Shown one piece after another: positions 26,909 through 35,184 of a stretch of DNA of 64,000 bases; within the stretch, counting starts at the first letter, position 1, and every line of letters begins with the position of its first letter. The translations under genes and the position numbers were made by a program. Source of the DNA: an uncultured Actinomycetes bacterium (GTDB lineage: Bacteria > Actinomycetota > Actinomycetes > Mycobacteriales > Nakamurellaceae); assembly GCA_937926105.1 (NCBI GenBank), contig CALANS010000210.1, positions 62,001 through 126,000 on the forward strand. Reading direction: 5' to 3'. The notes beneath the pieces are model-generated. The model did not search any database. It saw only the letters and a list, made by a program, of their open reading frames with translations, and was not told where the DNA came from.

Positions 26909-28234
26909 GTGACCGGAGTGTCCGCCCCCCGGGCGGTCGACCTGGCCGGTGCGGCAGCGGCCGTGTTGCGCGGTAACGACCGTGGCACGCACACCGTGGC
27001 GGCCCCCAGCCTGTACCCGCACCAGTGGAGCTGGGATGCCGCGCTGGTCGCGGTGGGCCTGGCCCGGCTGTCGGTGCCGCGGGCCATCACCGAGCTGACC
27101 TCGCTGCTGCGCGCCCAGTGGTCGAGCGGCATGATCCCGCACATCGTGTTCACCGACGCGGCCGGCTACTTCCCCGGACCGGATCGGTGGCGCACCGCCG
27201 GCGTTGCCCCCGCCGGTGTCGTCACCTCCGGGATCTGCCAACCACCGGTGCATGCCATCGCCGTGTACGCGATCGTCGCCGAGGGCCGGCGGCGGGGCGG
27301 CAGCGACCGGCGGAGCGCCGAGGAATTCCTGTCCGGCACCTTCGACGCGTGGCTCGCCTGGCATCGCTGGCTGGCCGATGTCCGGGGCCGCAACGGCGAT
27401 GCCTTGGTGGAAATCCACCACAGCTGGGAGTCCGGCATGGACAACTCGCCGCGCTGGGATATCCCTTATGCCGCCGTGCATCCGGGAGCGATGCAGGACT
27501 ACACCCGACTGGACAATCGGCATGTGGCCGATGCGGCGCAGCGCCCCTCCGACGCGGACTATCGCCGCTATCTGTGGCTGGTGGAGCAGATGGTGCGGGT
27601 CGGCTGGGACGACGAGGTGATCGCCGAACACGTCGACTTCCGGGTAGGCGACGTGCTGGTGACGGCGCTGCTGGCCCATGCCAGTGAGCTGCTGGCCGAG
27701 CTCGCCGTCGACCTGGGCCGGGGGGTCGTCGCCGACGAACTGGACGGCATCGCCCGCCGCTGCCGAACCGGTGTGGCGCAGGCGGTCTCGCCCGAGACCG
27801 GCCTGGCGCGGGATCGCGACCTGCGCACCGGGGCCTGGCTGGACACCCCGACCGTGGCCGGGTTTGCGCCGCTGCTGTGCCAGCCCGACCCGGATCGCCG
27901 CGCCGACTTGGTGGCGCGGCTGCGCGGCCCGCGATGGGCAGGGCATCCCACGTTACGGTTTGCCATCCCGCCGACCACGGCCCCGGACGCGGCTGCCTAC
28001 CGGCCGCGCACCTACTGGCGAGGCCCCCAGTGGCCCATCATCGGCTGGCTGCTGTGGTGGACCGCGCGACGCTACGGTGACGATGACCTGGCCGCGCAGC
28101 TGCGGTCGGAATCGTTGCAGCAGTTGGCTGATGGCACCTTCGCCGAATACTACGAACCGGAGTCCGGACAGGGTCTTGGCAGCGCGAACCAGTCGTGGAC
28201 AGCGGCAGTTGCGCTGGATTGGCTGGCGTCGTGA
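26909..28234 (+). CDS. GH63-like glycoside hydrolase (glucosylglycerate/mannosylglycerate hydrolase type)
   Basis: A 441-residue protein, probably an (alpha/alpha)6 barrel. Motifs: LYPHQWSWDAALVAVGLARL, SGMIPHIVF, GYFPGPDRW, IHHSWESGMDNSPRWDIP (likely catalytic acid Asp), YWRGPQWPIIGWLLWW, and FAEYYEPESGQGLG (likely catalytic Glu). These match GH63 hydrolases that act on glucosyl- or mannosylglycerate. GTG 26909 is chosen because similarity begins just after it; the frame is open from 26729, but that part contains the promoter. It is repressed, by inference, by the adjacent ROK protein. Confidence 0.82.
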   Translation: MTGVSAPRAVDLAGAAAAVLRGNDRGTHTVAAPSLYPHQWSWDAALVAVGLARLSVPRAITELTSLLRAQWSSGMIPHIVFTDAAGYFPGPDRWRTAGVAPAGVVTSGICQPPVHAIAVYAIVAEGRRRGGSDRRSAEEFLSGTFDAWLAWHRWLADVRGRNGDALVEIHHSWESGMDNSPRWDIPYAAVHPGAMQDYTRLDNRHVADAAQRPSDADYRRYLWLVEQMVRVGWDDEVIAEHVDFRVGDVLVTALLAHASELLAELAVDLGRGVVADELDGIARRCRTGVAQAVSPETGLARDRDLRTGAWLDTPTVAGFAPLLCQPDPDRRADLVARLRGPRWAGHPTLRFAIPPTTAPDAAAYRPRTYWRGPQWPIIGWLLWWTARRYGDDDLAAQLRSESLQQLADGTFAEYYEPESGQGLGSANQSWTAAVALDWLAS

Positions 28235-28239
28235 TGGGC

Positions 28240-29217
28240 TCAGCTCCCTGCGCGCAGCACGTCCGGGTTGACGACGTGCCGCGGGCTGTGGTGATCCAGG
28301 GCCAACCGCAGGTTGTCGGACACCATGCGGTGCACCCGCTCCCGTGCCTGCTCGCTGTTCGCGGCGATGTGCGGGCTGAGGTAGGTGCCCGGCAGTGCCC
28401 GCAACGGCGAGTCGGCTGCCAGTGGCTCGGTGTGGAAGACGTCCAGGGCGGCCTGCGCGGGCCGGCCGGCTCGCAGTGCCCGCACCAGCGCATCCTCATC
28501 GACCACCGGACCCCGGCTGGCATTGACCAGGATCGAGCCGTCGCGCATCGCGGCCAGCTCGGCGGCACCGATCATGCCGGTCGTCTCGGCGGTCTGCGGA
28601 ACGTGCAGGGTGACGATGTCACTGACGCGCAACAGGTCCGGCAGGTCCAACCGCCGTGCATCGGGGACGCCCGGAACCCGGTGCTCGCGTCGGCTGGAGT
28701 AGACGACCGCGGCGCCGAATCCGGTGACCCGGCGGGCCACCGCGGCACCGATGTTGCCCATGCCGACGATGCCGACCGTCAGCGCGCCCAGTTCCCGACC
28801 GTTCGGCCAGGGCTGCCACTCGCCGCGGCGCATCACCGCATCGGCGCGCGCTCCGTCGCGCAGCAGCAGGAGCATCGCCATCAGCACCCAGTCCGCGACG
28901 GTGTCGGCGTTGTAGCCGGGGGTGTTGGCCACCGGGATGCCGCGCCGGGTCGCCGCCTCGACGTCGATGGTGTTGTAGCCCACCGAGGGTTGCTCGATCA
29001 GCCGACAGCGCGTCATGGCGTCGATTGCCGAGTGGTCCAGGTGATACCGGCGGGCCGCGTCGCCGATCACCACGTCCGCGCTGGACACCAGGGCGGGCAC
29101 CTGGGCCTGGCCCGCGGCGGGATCGGGCAGCAGGACCTCGATGTCGCGCCGGCCGGCCAATTCGCGCACCAGGTCGGCGGAGTAGGTGGACAGGCAGGTG
29201 ATCACCGGGGTGGTCAT
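28240..29217 (-). CDS. D-2-hydroxyacid dehydrogenase
   Basis: A 325-residue NAD(P)-dependent oxidoreductase. The cofactor motif is LTVGIVGMGNIGAAVARR. The catalytic set is visible: Arg in LVNASRGPVVDEDAL, Glu in LDVFHTEPLAADSPL, His in LSPHIAANSEQ. Start ATG 29217 (MTTPVITC); the frame extends to 29400 but covers the divergent gene. It converges with the GH63-like gene (5-base gap) and diverges from the molybdenum hydroxylase operon. It likely reduces a 2-oxoacid or oxidises a 2-hydroxyacid made by neighbours. Confidence 0.92.
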   Translation of the reverse strand: MTTPVITCLSTYSADLVRELAGRRDIEVLLPDPAAGQAQVPALVSSADVVIGDAARRYHLDHSAIDAMTRCRLIEQPSVGYNTIDVEAATRRGIPVANTPGYNADTVADWVLMAMLLLLRDGARADAVMRRGEWQPWPNGRELGALTVGIVGMGNIGAAVARRVTGFGAAVVYSSRREHRVPGVPDARRLDLPDLLRVSDIVTLHVPQTAETTGMIGAAELAAMRDGSILVNASRGPVVDEDALVRALRAGRPAQAALDVFHTEPLAADSPLRALPGTYLSPHIAANSEQARERVHRMVSDNLRLALDHHSPRHVVNPDVLRAGS

Positions 29218-29351
29218 GTCGATGAGCTCCGAACGGTCGGTGCGCGGGGGGACGGGCCACAGGCTACGGGCCTGCCGGCCGCGGCCTCGACGGCGGGGCC
29301 GAAACCGCCGGCACCCGCCATCCACCGCGATCGGACCGGGCGGGTACGCAC

Positions 29352-31634
29352 ATGACGACACCGACCCGCAGCGCCGAACAGACCCGGACCCGCCCGACAC
29401 CGACCGTGGGGCAGTCCATTCCGGCTGACGACGGATGGCCGATCGTGACCGGCCGGCTGGAGTACGTCACCGACCGTCGGGTGCCGGGCATGCTGCACGG
29501 CGCCATCGCACGTGCCAGGGTGCCCCATGCCCGGATCGACGAGATCGACGTCACCGCGGCCCGTGCCATCCCCGGCGTGGTCGCCGTGCTGCTGGCGGAG
29601 GACGTCCCGGTGAATATGCTGGGACCCACCGAGGCACACGGGCCGGTGCTGGCGGACGAGACCGTCCTGCAGTTCGGCGACCCGGTGGCGCTGATCGCAG
29701 CCGTGGACGAGTCGACGGCCCAGGCCGCCGCGGCGGCCGTACGGATCCGTACCACCGACCTGCCGGTGGTGGATTCGGTGGCCGCCGCCCTCGCGCCCGG
29801 TGCGCCCGCCCTGCACGAGGGCGGGAACCGCGCCGCGCACACCAGTTTCGCCTCCGGCGACGTGGAGGCCGCGCTGGCCGCATCGCACCTGGTGATCCAG
29901 CGGGTGGTGCACACCCCATCCCAGGAGCACGTGGCCATCGAGACACCCGGCGGGGTCGCCGATATCGAGGGCGACGGCGTGACGGTCTGGTGTGGCTCGC
30001 AGAATCCGGGCGTACACCGCGCGAAGATTGCCGGTGCGCTGGGGATCGACATCGCCGACGTGCGACTGATCTCCAATCCGGTGGGAGGGGCATTCGGATC
30101 CCGTAACGACGACCCCATGCCCGTGTACCTGGCGGTGCTGGCCTTCATGACCAGACGCCCGGTGCACCTGCGGATGACGCGCGAGGACGTGATGGCGGTC
30201 GGTCCGAAGCGGCACCCGTTCGACACCACCATCCGGCTCGGCCTGGATGCCCACGGGACCATCACCGCTTCGGACATGGTGTGCCTGGCCGACACCGGGC
30301 CGTACGTCACCTCCGGGCCGTACGTGCTCAAGACCTCCGCGGAACTCTCGGTCGGACCGTACCGAATGCCGATGGCCCGGTTCGACGGCACCGTGGTGTA
30401 CACCAATAACGCCAACGGGGGCGCGTTCCGCGGCTACGGCGTCCCACAGGTGGCCTTCCCGTTGGAGACCGCGCTGACCGAGGCGGCCGACCGGCTGGGC
30501 ATCGATCCCGTGGAAATCCGGCTGCGAAACATCCTGCGGGGTGGCGACGAGCACGGCCTGTACCGGCACCACGTCACGTCCGGGCTGCGGGCCGCCGAGA
30601 CCCTGACGGCGGCAGCCAAGCATCCCTGGTGGGCCGGTCGGGCGGATTGGCGGCGCGACCAGCGGGCGCCGTGGCGCCGTGGTACCGGTATCGCGCTGGC
30701 CATGAAGGGTGTCGGACTAGGCAGCGCCAAGGGCGATGTCGCGCGAGCCCGGCTGATCGTCTCACGGGACGGGCTGGTGCAGATCTGGGCCGGCCCCAAC
30801 CACACCGGGCAGGCCATCGACACCACCTATGCGCAGATCGCCGCCGACGCTCTCGCGCTGCCCCTGGACCGGGTGCGGGTGCGGGTCGGCGATAGCCAGC
30901 TGGTGCCGGAGTCCGGACCAACCGCCTCGTCGCGAAGCACCTACTCCGGCGGGGCAGCGGTGCGCCGAGTCTGCGACGAGCTGCTGGCCAGGGTCCGGCA
31001 GATGACCGGAGCGGACCGGGTGGACGCCGCGGCCTGCCGGGCGCTCATCGCCGCCGGCCGCGCCGAGCTGGTGGGCGAGTTCCCGTTGCCCGAAGCGGAA
31101 CTCGGTGCGATCCCAGCCGGCCAGCTCGGCGAATACACCCCGCACCTGGTGTTCAGCTGCTCCGCGCAGGTGGCCCGAGTGGAGGTGAACGAGCTCACCG
31201 GTGAGCTGCACGTGCTCGGCCTGGTCTGCGCCGTGGACTGCGGCACCGCCATCAACCCGGCGGGCGTCATTGGTCAGGCGGAAGGCGGCGTGGCGCAGGG
31301 ACTCGGCTACGCCGTGATGGAGGAGCACCTGGTCGTCGGCGGGCGGCCGGTCACCACCAGCCTGGAGAACTATCTGATGCCCACCGTGCGCGACGTGCCG
31401 CCGATCGAGACCATCCTGGTGCCCGGCAACGAGCCCACCGGCCCGATGGGGGCCAAGGGTATGTCCGAGGTGGTGGTGGTGCCCACTGCGCCGGCGATCG
31501 CTGCCGCCGTGTTCGAGGCCGTCGATGTGCTGCCGGATCGGCTGCCGATCACGCCGCAGCGACTGCTGGGCTGGATGCGGGGCGGGCCAGGGTCTTCCGG
31601 CCGCACCAGGCGTGTGGGGGGCACGGCGGCATGA
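29352..31634 (+). CDS. Molybdenum hydroxylase, molybdopterin-binding large subunit (CoxL/XdhB type)
   Basis: A 760-residue catalytic subunit of an aldehyde oxidase/xanthine dehydrogenase-type enzyme. Motifs: an N-terminal Ald_Xan_dh_C domain (LHGAIARARVPHARI), VGGAFGSRND in the cofactor domain, GGAFRGYGVPQV, and the late GAKGMSEVVVVPTAPAI with the catalytic Glu. Its stop overlaps the FeS subunit start. With the next two genes it makes the standard L-S-M heterotrimer. Substrate is unknown: an aldehyde or N-heterocycle. Cofactor maturation genes are not in the window. Confidence 0.93.
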   Translation: MTTPTRSAEQTRTRPTPTVGQSIPADDGWPIVTGRLEYVTDRRVPGMLHGAIARARVPHARIDEIDVTAARAIPGVVAVLLAEDVPVNMLGPTEAHGPVLADETVLQFGDPVALIAAVDESTAQAAAAAVRIRTTDLPVVDSVAAALAPGAPALHEGGNRAAHTSFASGDVEAALAASHLVIQRVVHTPSQEHVAIETPGGVADIEGDGVTVWCGSQNPGVHRAKIAGALGIDIADVRLISNPVGGAFGSRNDDPMPVYLAVLAFMTRRPVHLRMTREDVMAVGPKRHPFDTTIRLGLDAHGTITASDMVCLADTGPYVTSGPYVLKTSAELSVGPYRMPMARFDGTVVYTNNANGGAFRGYGVPQVAFPLETALTEAADRLGIDPVEIRLRNILRGGDEHGLYRHHVTSGLRAAETLTAAAKHPWWAGRADWRRDQRAPWRRGTGIALAMKGVGLGSAKGDVARARLIVSRDGLVQIWAGPNHTGQAIDTTYAQIAADALALPLDRVRVRVGDSQLVPESGPTASSRSTYSGGAAVRRVCDELLARVRQMTGADRVDAAACRALIAAGRAELVGEFPLPEAELGAIPAGQLGEYTPHLVFSCSAQVARVEVNELTGELHVLGLVCAVDCGTAINPAGVIGQAEGGVAQGLGYAVMEEHLVVGGRPVTTSLENYLMPTVRDVPPIETILVPGNEPTGPMGAKGMSEVVVVPTAPAIAAAVFEAVDVLPDRLPITPQRLLGWMRGGPGSSGRTRRVGGTAA

Positions 31635-32086
31635 GGGTCAATGGCACCACCGTGCATCCGGACGATCCGGCCGCCCGCCTGTTGGACTACTTGCGAGACG
31701 ACCTGGGCCTGCGGGCAGCCAAGGAGGGCTGCGGCATGGGCGAATGCGGCAGCTGCACGGTGCTGGTGGACGGCCGTCCGGTGTGCTCCTGCCTGGTGCT
31801 GGTCGGGCAGGTGGCCGATGGGCAGGTGGTCACGGCGGAGTCGTTGGGGGACAACGACCCGGCCGACCAGCCCGGGCTGGCCGACCGGCTGCGTGAGTCG
31901 CTGGTCACCGCACACGCTCCGCAGTGCGGATTCTGCATCCCCGGGCTGATCGTCTCCGCGCACGCCCTGCTGTCGGAGAACCTGCAGCCGACCGACGAAC
32001 AGATCTGCTGCGGGCTCGAAGGGAATCTGTGCCGCTGCACCGGGTATCGCAGTATCGTTGGCGCCATCCGAGCGGTGCAGCCGTGA
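31631..32086 (+). CDS. Molybdenum hydroxylase, [2Fe-2S] subunit (CoxS/XdhC type)
   Basis: A 151-residue small subunit with two [2Fe-2S] clusters. The plant-ferredoxin cluster has GCGMGECGSCTVLVDG...CSC; the second cluster has PQCGFCIPG and GNLCRCTGYRSI. It carries electrons from molybdopterin to FAD. ATG 31631 overlaps the large-subunit stop, and its stop overlaps the GTG of the FAD subunit, so expression is tightly coupled. Confidence 0.95.
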   Translation: MRVNGTTVHPDDPAARLLDYLRDDLGLRAAKEGCGMGECGSCTVLVDGRPVCSCLVLVGQVADGQVVTAESLGDNDPADQPGLADRLRESLVTAHAPQCGFCIPGLIVSAHALLSENLQPTDEQICCGLEGNLCRCTGYRSIVGAIRAVQP

Positions 32087-32967
32087 CGCCCAGCACGACG
32101 CTGGCCTGCCCGACCAGCCCCGAACAGGTCGATGCGATGCTCGCCGCCCCGGCCGGCTCGCCGCTCCCGCTCGCCGGCGGCACCGATCTGCTGGTGCAAC
32201 GCCGAGCCGGGCGCGCGGTGCCAGCCATGGTTGACCTGACCAGCCTGCGCGGCGCGCCGCCGCCGGTGCGTGCGCTCCCCGACGGTCGGTTGAGGCTTTC
32301 GGCTACCACCCCGATCGCCGTGGTGGCAGCCGATCTCGGTGACCGGCTGCCGGGGGTGCGCGCGGCGATCGCGGTCTTCGCCTCCCTGCAGATCCGTAAC
32401 CGGGCGACCATCGGCGGCAACCTCGGGACCGCATCCCCGTCCGGCGACCTGATGCCGCCGCTGGTCGCCGCCGATGCGACGGTGCGGCTGCGTGGCGCGT
32501 CCGGCCCCCGGCAGGTAGCCATCACCGAGTTCCTGCTGGGCCCGCGTCGCGTCGACCTGCGTGCCGGTGAATGGATCGAGGCCGTCGACCTGCGGGACCA
32601 CGCCGGCGAACAGGGATTTCGCAAGATCGGCGGACGGCGCGCGCTGACCATCGCGGTGGTCAATCTGGCCTGGCAGTGGACCCTCGCGCCAGACGGCCGG
32701 CTGCGCGATGTCCGGCTTGCGGTGGGTGCCGCCGCCCCGACCGTGATCCGTTGCCCCCGCGCCGAAAGGGTACTGGATGGCCAGCGACCCACACGGGCGA
32801 TTGCCGAGCGGGCGGCATCCACGCTGTCCGACGAGCTCTCGCCGATTGACGACCTGCGCGGCTCGGCCGACTATCGCCGCGCCGCCGCCGGCGGTCTGCT
32901 CATCGAGGCGCTGCTGCCGCTGGTGGGCACGGCGCCCGCCACCACCGACGAAAGGGACACGTCGTGA
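32083..32967 (+). CDS. Molybdenum hydroxylase, FAD-binding subunit (CoxM/XdhA type)
   Basis: A 294-residue FAD subunit. The FAD motifs are PLPLAGGTDLLVQRRAG and IRNRATIGGNLGTASPSGDL. The C-terminal CO_deh_flav_C domain contains KIGGRRALTIAVVNLAW and VRLAVGAAAPT. GTG 32083 is the start because of the GTGA overlap; the frame continues upstream to 31924 only as antisense-like overlap with the FeS gene. It completes the trimer and passes electrons to an acceptor not identified here. Confidence 0.93.
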   Translation: MTPSTTLACPTSPEQVDAMLAAPAGSPLPLAGGTDLLVQRRAGRAVPAMVDLTSLRGAPPPVRALPDGRLRLSATTPIAVVAADLGDRLPGVRAAIAVFASLQIRNRATIGGNLGTASPSGDLMPPLVAADATVRLRGASGPRQVAITEFLLGPRRVDLRAGEWIEAVDLRDHAGEQGFRKIGGRRALTIAVVNLAWQWTLAPDGRLRDVRLAVGAAAPTVIRCPRAERVLDGQRPTRAIAERAASTLSDELSPIDDLRGSADYRRAAAGGLLIEALLPLVGTAPATTDERDTS

Positions 32968-33935
32968 AATACGGAGTAACGGTGCGGCTGGACCGGCCGC
33001 TGCCCGAGGTTGCCGAGTTGACCCGCCGCGCGGAGGATCTCGGCTTCGACGGGGTGTGGCTCGCCGACCACTACTTCGCGCGGGATGCGGTCGCCGCCCT
33101 GGCGCTGATGGCCGATCGGACCAGCCGGATCACCCTCGGCACCGCGGTGGTCAGCCCGTTCCTCCGCCACCCCGCACTGCTGGCCAGTACCTCCGCGACG
33201 CTGCAGGAACTCTCCGGTGGACGGTTCGTGCTCGGCCTCGGCCCCGGCGGCTTCGAATTCGGCACCCAGCTGGCCTTGTCGCTGCGTCGTCCGCTGGGCG
33301 CCACCCGGGAGTCGGTGCAGATCGTGCGCGCGCTGCAGGACGGCACCGCCGACGTGTCCGGCCAGACCTTCGCCACTACCGGGGCTCGGCTGCACTTCTC
33401 GGCCGCACCGTCACCGATTTACCTGGCTGCCCGCGGACCGAAGATGCTCCAACTGGCCGGGCAGATCTCCGACGGGGTTATCACGCACGGCCTGGCGCCT
33501 ACTCACGTGCGCTACGTGCGCGAGCATCTGCGCACCGCCGGGGATCACCGTCCGGAGCGGTCGGTGTCGCTGGCCCTGATGCTGGACGTGCAGATCGATG
33601 CCGATCGGCAACGCGCGGTGGACGAACTGCGGCCGCGCTGCATCACCATGGCGGGTGGCTCCTATGCCGACGAACTCATTGAGGTCTACGGGCTCAACCG
33701 GGAGCACGTCACCGCACTGCGCGCCGCGGTCCGGGCCGGGCAGGAGCCCGCCACGCTCGTCACCGACGAGATGGTCGACGGGTTCTGCGTGGCAGGGCCT
33801 CCCGGACATGTCGCCGACCGGATGGCGCAACTGGCCGACTCCGGCGTGGACGAAGTCATCCTGTCCGTGAGCCCGGGCACCCTCGACGAGTGCACCCACT
33901 ATCTGACCGAACTAGCTAAGGCGGTACTGGCATGA
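32964..33935 (+). CDS. LLM-class flavin/F420-dependent oxidoreductase
   Basis: A 323-residue luciferase-like TIM-barrel enzyme. Motifs: LTRRAEDLGFDGVWLADHYF, ITLGTAVVSPFLRHPALLAS, LSGGRFVLGLGPGG, and a late GPPGHVADRMAQLADSGVDEVIL. These resemble the methylene-H4MPT reductase (F420) branch. GTG 32964 overlaps the FAD-subunit stop and its stop overlaps the next ATG, so it belongs to the molybdenum hydroxylase operon. Substrate unknown. Actinobacteria commonly use F420 with such proteins, but FMN is possible. Confidence 0.9.
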   Translation: MKYGVTVRLDRPLPEVAELTRRAEDLGFDGVWLADHYFARDAVAALALMADRTSRITLGTAVVSPFLRHPALLASTSATLQELSGGRFVLGLGPGGFEFGTQLALSLRRPLGATRESVQIVRALQDGTADVSGQTFATTGARLHFSAAPSPIYLAARGPKMLQLAGQISDGVITHGLAPTHVRYVREHLRTAGDHRPERSVSLALMLDVQIDADRQRAVDELRPRCITMAGGSYADELIEVYGLNREHVTALRAAVRAGQEPATLVTDEMVDGFCVAGPPGHVADRMAQLADSGVDEVILSVSPGTLDECTHYLTELAKAVLA

Positions 33936-35083
33936 CCACCCCCACCCCCACCGGCGCGGCGACAGCGGTCGCCGAATTGCCCGAGCGGGCCATCGTTCTC
34001 GGCTCCGGCGCCGGAGCGCTGTCCACCGCGGTGGAACTGTCCGGCCACGGCGTGGCGGTGACGGTGGCCGACTTCCCGCAGTTCTCCGCGGGAATCGACG
34101 CCATCGCGGCGGCGGGAGCGGTGCGCATGCAATGCCAGTGGCACGGCGACGAGGTGGCACCGATCGCCGGTACCAGCACGGATCCCGCCGCGGCGATCGC
34201 CGGCCACTCGCTGATCATCGTATCCGTGCCGTCCTTCGGACACCGACCGTTCGCCGACATGCTGGCCGGCGCGCTGACCGACGGCCAGCAGGTGCTGTGG
34301 GTCGGCGAGGGCGGCGGGGCGCTGACCTTGGCCACCGCGCTGCGCCGGTCCGGGCGCCGGCCGGCGGTCGAGATCGCCGAGACCAACAGCCTGCCCTACG
34401 GCGCCCGGGTCCGCGGACCGGCGTTGGTCGGCGCGTCTCGCAAGTCCGGGGGCACGGTGGTGGCCGGGCTGCCGCCGTCCAGCCCGTTGGTGGGCATCGC
34501 GCACCGCATCTGGCCGTGGGTCACACCGGCACAGAACGTGTGGGAGACGGTGCTGCTGAACTTCAATGCCATCGACCACGTGCCGCCGATCGTGTGCAAC
34601 CTCGGCTCCATCGAGGGGCGTACCAGCAGCATGCTGCTGTGGGGCGAGGGCGCGACCCCGGCGGTGGCCCGGGTGATCGAGGGTGTCGACAACGAGCTGC
34701 TGGCCATTCGGGCGGCGCTGGGCATCACCAACGACGTGGGCTACGCGCACTACTTGGTGCAGCAGGGTTTCGCACCGGAATACCAGGGGTCGCTGTACGC
34801 GACGTTGCGGTCCAGCGCATTCGCGAGCAGCACCTTCGCCTGTGGCCCGGACGCGCTGAACACCCGGTTCATCACCGAGGACGTGCCCTACGCCCAGGTG
34901 CTGATGTCCTCGCTGGGCGCGGAACTGGGCGTGCCGACGCCCACCATCGACGCGATGATCCACCTCGCGTCGATTGCCTGCCAGACCGACTTCCGCGCAC
35001 AGGGGCGCACTCTCGCGGACTTCGACCTGGCCGGTGTCGGCCGGGACGGACTGATTGCCGCCGTCACCGACGGCTGGTGGTAA
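33932..35083 (+). CDS. Opine-dehydrogenase-family protein (octopine/nopaline DH fold)
   Basis: A 383-residue NAD(P)-dependent enzyme. N-terminal Rossmann motif AIVLGSGAGALSTAVELSGHG, then LIIVSVPSFGHRPFADML and AETNSLPYGARV. The C-terminal catalytic domain has LLNFNAIDHVPPIVCN, where the family His/Asp pair sits. Opine dehydrogenases couple an amino acid to a 2-oxoacid, or oxidise the resulting secondary amine. It is the last gene of the L-S-M-LLM operon (ATGA overlap). This suggests catabolism of a secondary amine or an opine-like compound; direction and substrate are inference. Confidence 0.85.
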   Translation: MTTPTPTGAATAVAELPERAIVLGSGAGALSTAVELSGHGVAVTVADFPQFSAGIDAIAAAGAVRMQCQWHGDEVAPIAGTSTDPAAAIAGHSLIIVSVPSFGHRPFADMLAGALTDGQQVLWVGEGGGALTLATALRRSGRRPAVEIAETNSLPYGARVRGPALVGASRKSGGTVVAGLPPSSPLVGIAHRIWPWVTPAQNVWETVLLNFNAIDHVPPIVCNLGSIEGRTSSMLLWGEGATPAVARVIEGVDNELLAIRAALGITNDVGYAHYLVQQGFAPEYQGSLYATLRSSAFASSTFACGPDALNTRFITEDVPYAQVLMSSLGAELGVPTPTIDAMIHLASIACQTDFRAQGRTLADFDLAGVGRDGLIAAVTDGWW

Positions 35084-35099
35084 GCAACCCCCCCCGGCA

Positions 35100-35165
35100 C
35101 TTCGCGGATCTCAAACACGGTTATCGGGCCGATCGAGCCCGAAACCGTGTCTGAGATCCGCGAAG
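35100..35165. terminator. Very long bidirectional hairpin between two convergent operons
   Basis: The left arm begins CTTCGCGGATCTCA and ends TCGGGC (35100-35129). The right arm begins GCCCGA and ends TGAGATCCGCGAAG (35137-35165). The arms pair over about 28 positions with one mismatch and one bulged base around the loop CGATCGA. It sits between the stops at 35083 and 35185. It can terminate transcription from both sides; its length is far beyond a typical intrinsic terminator, so it may be a palindromic repeat element. Confidence 0.75.
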
Positions 35166-35184
35166 GTGTGGTGAGATCCGGGCG

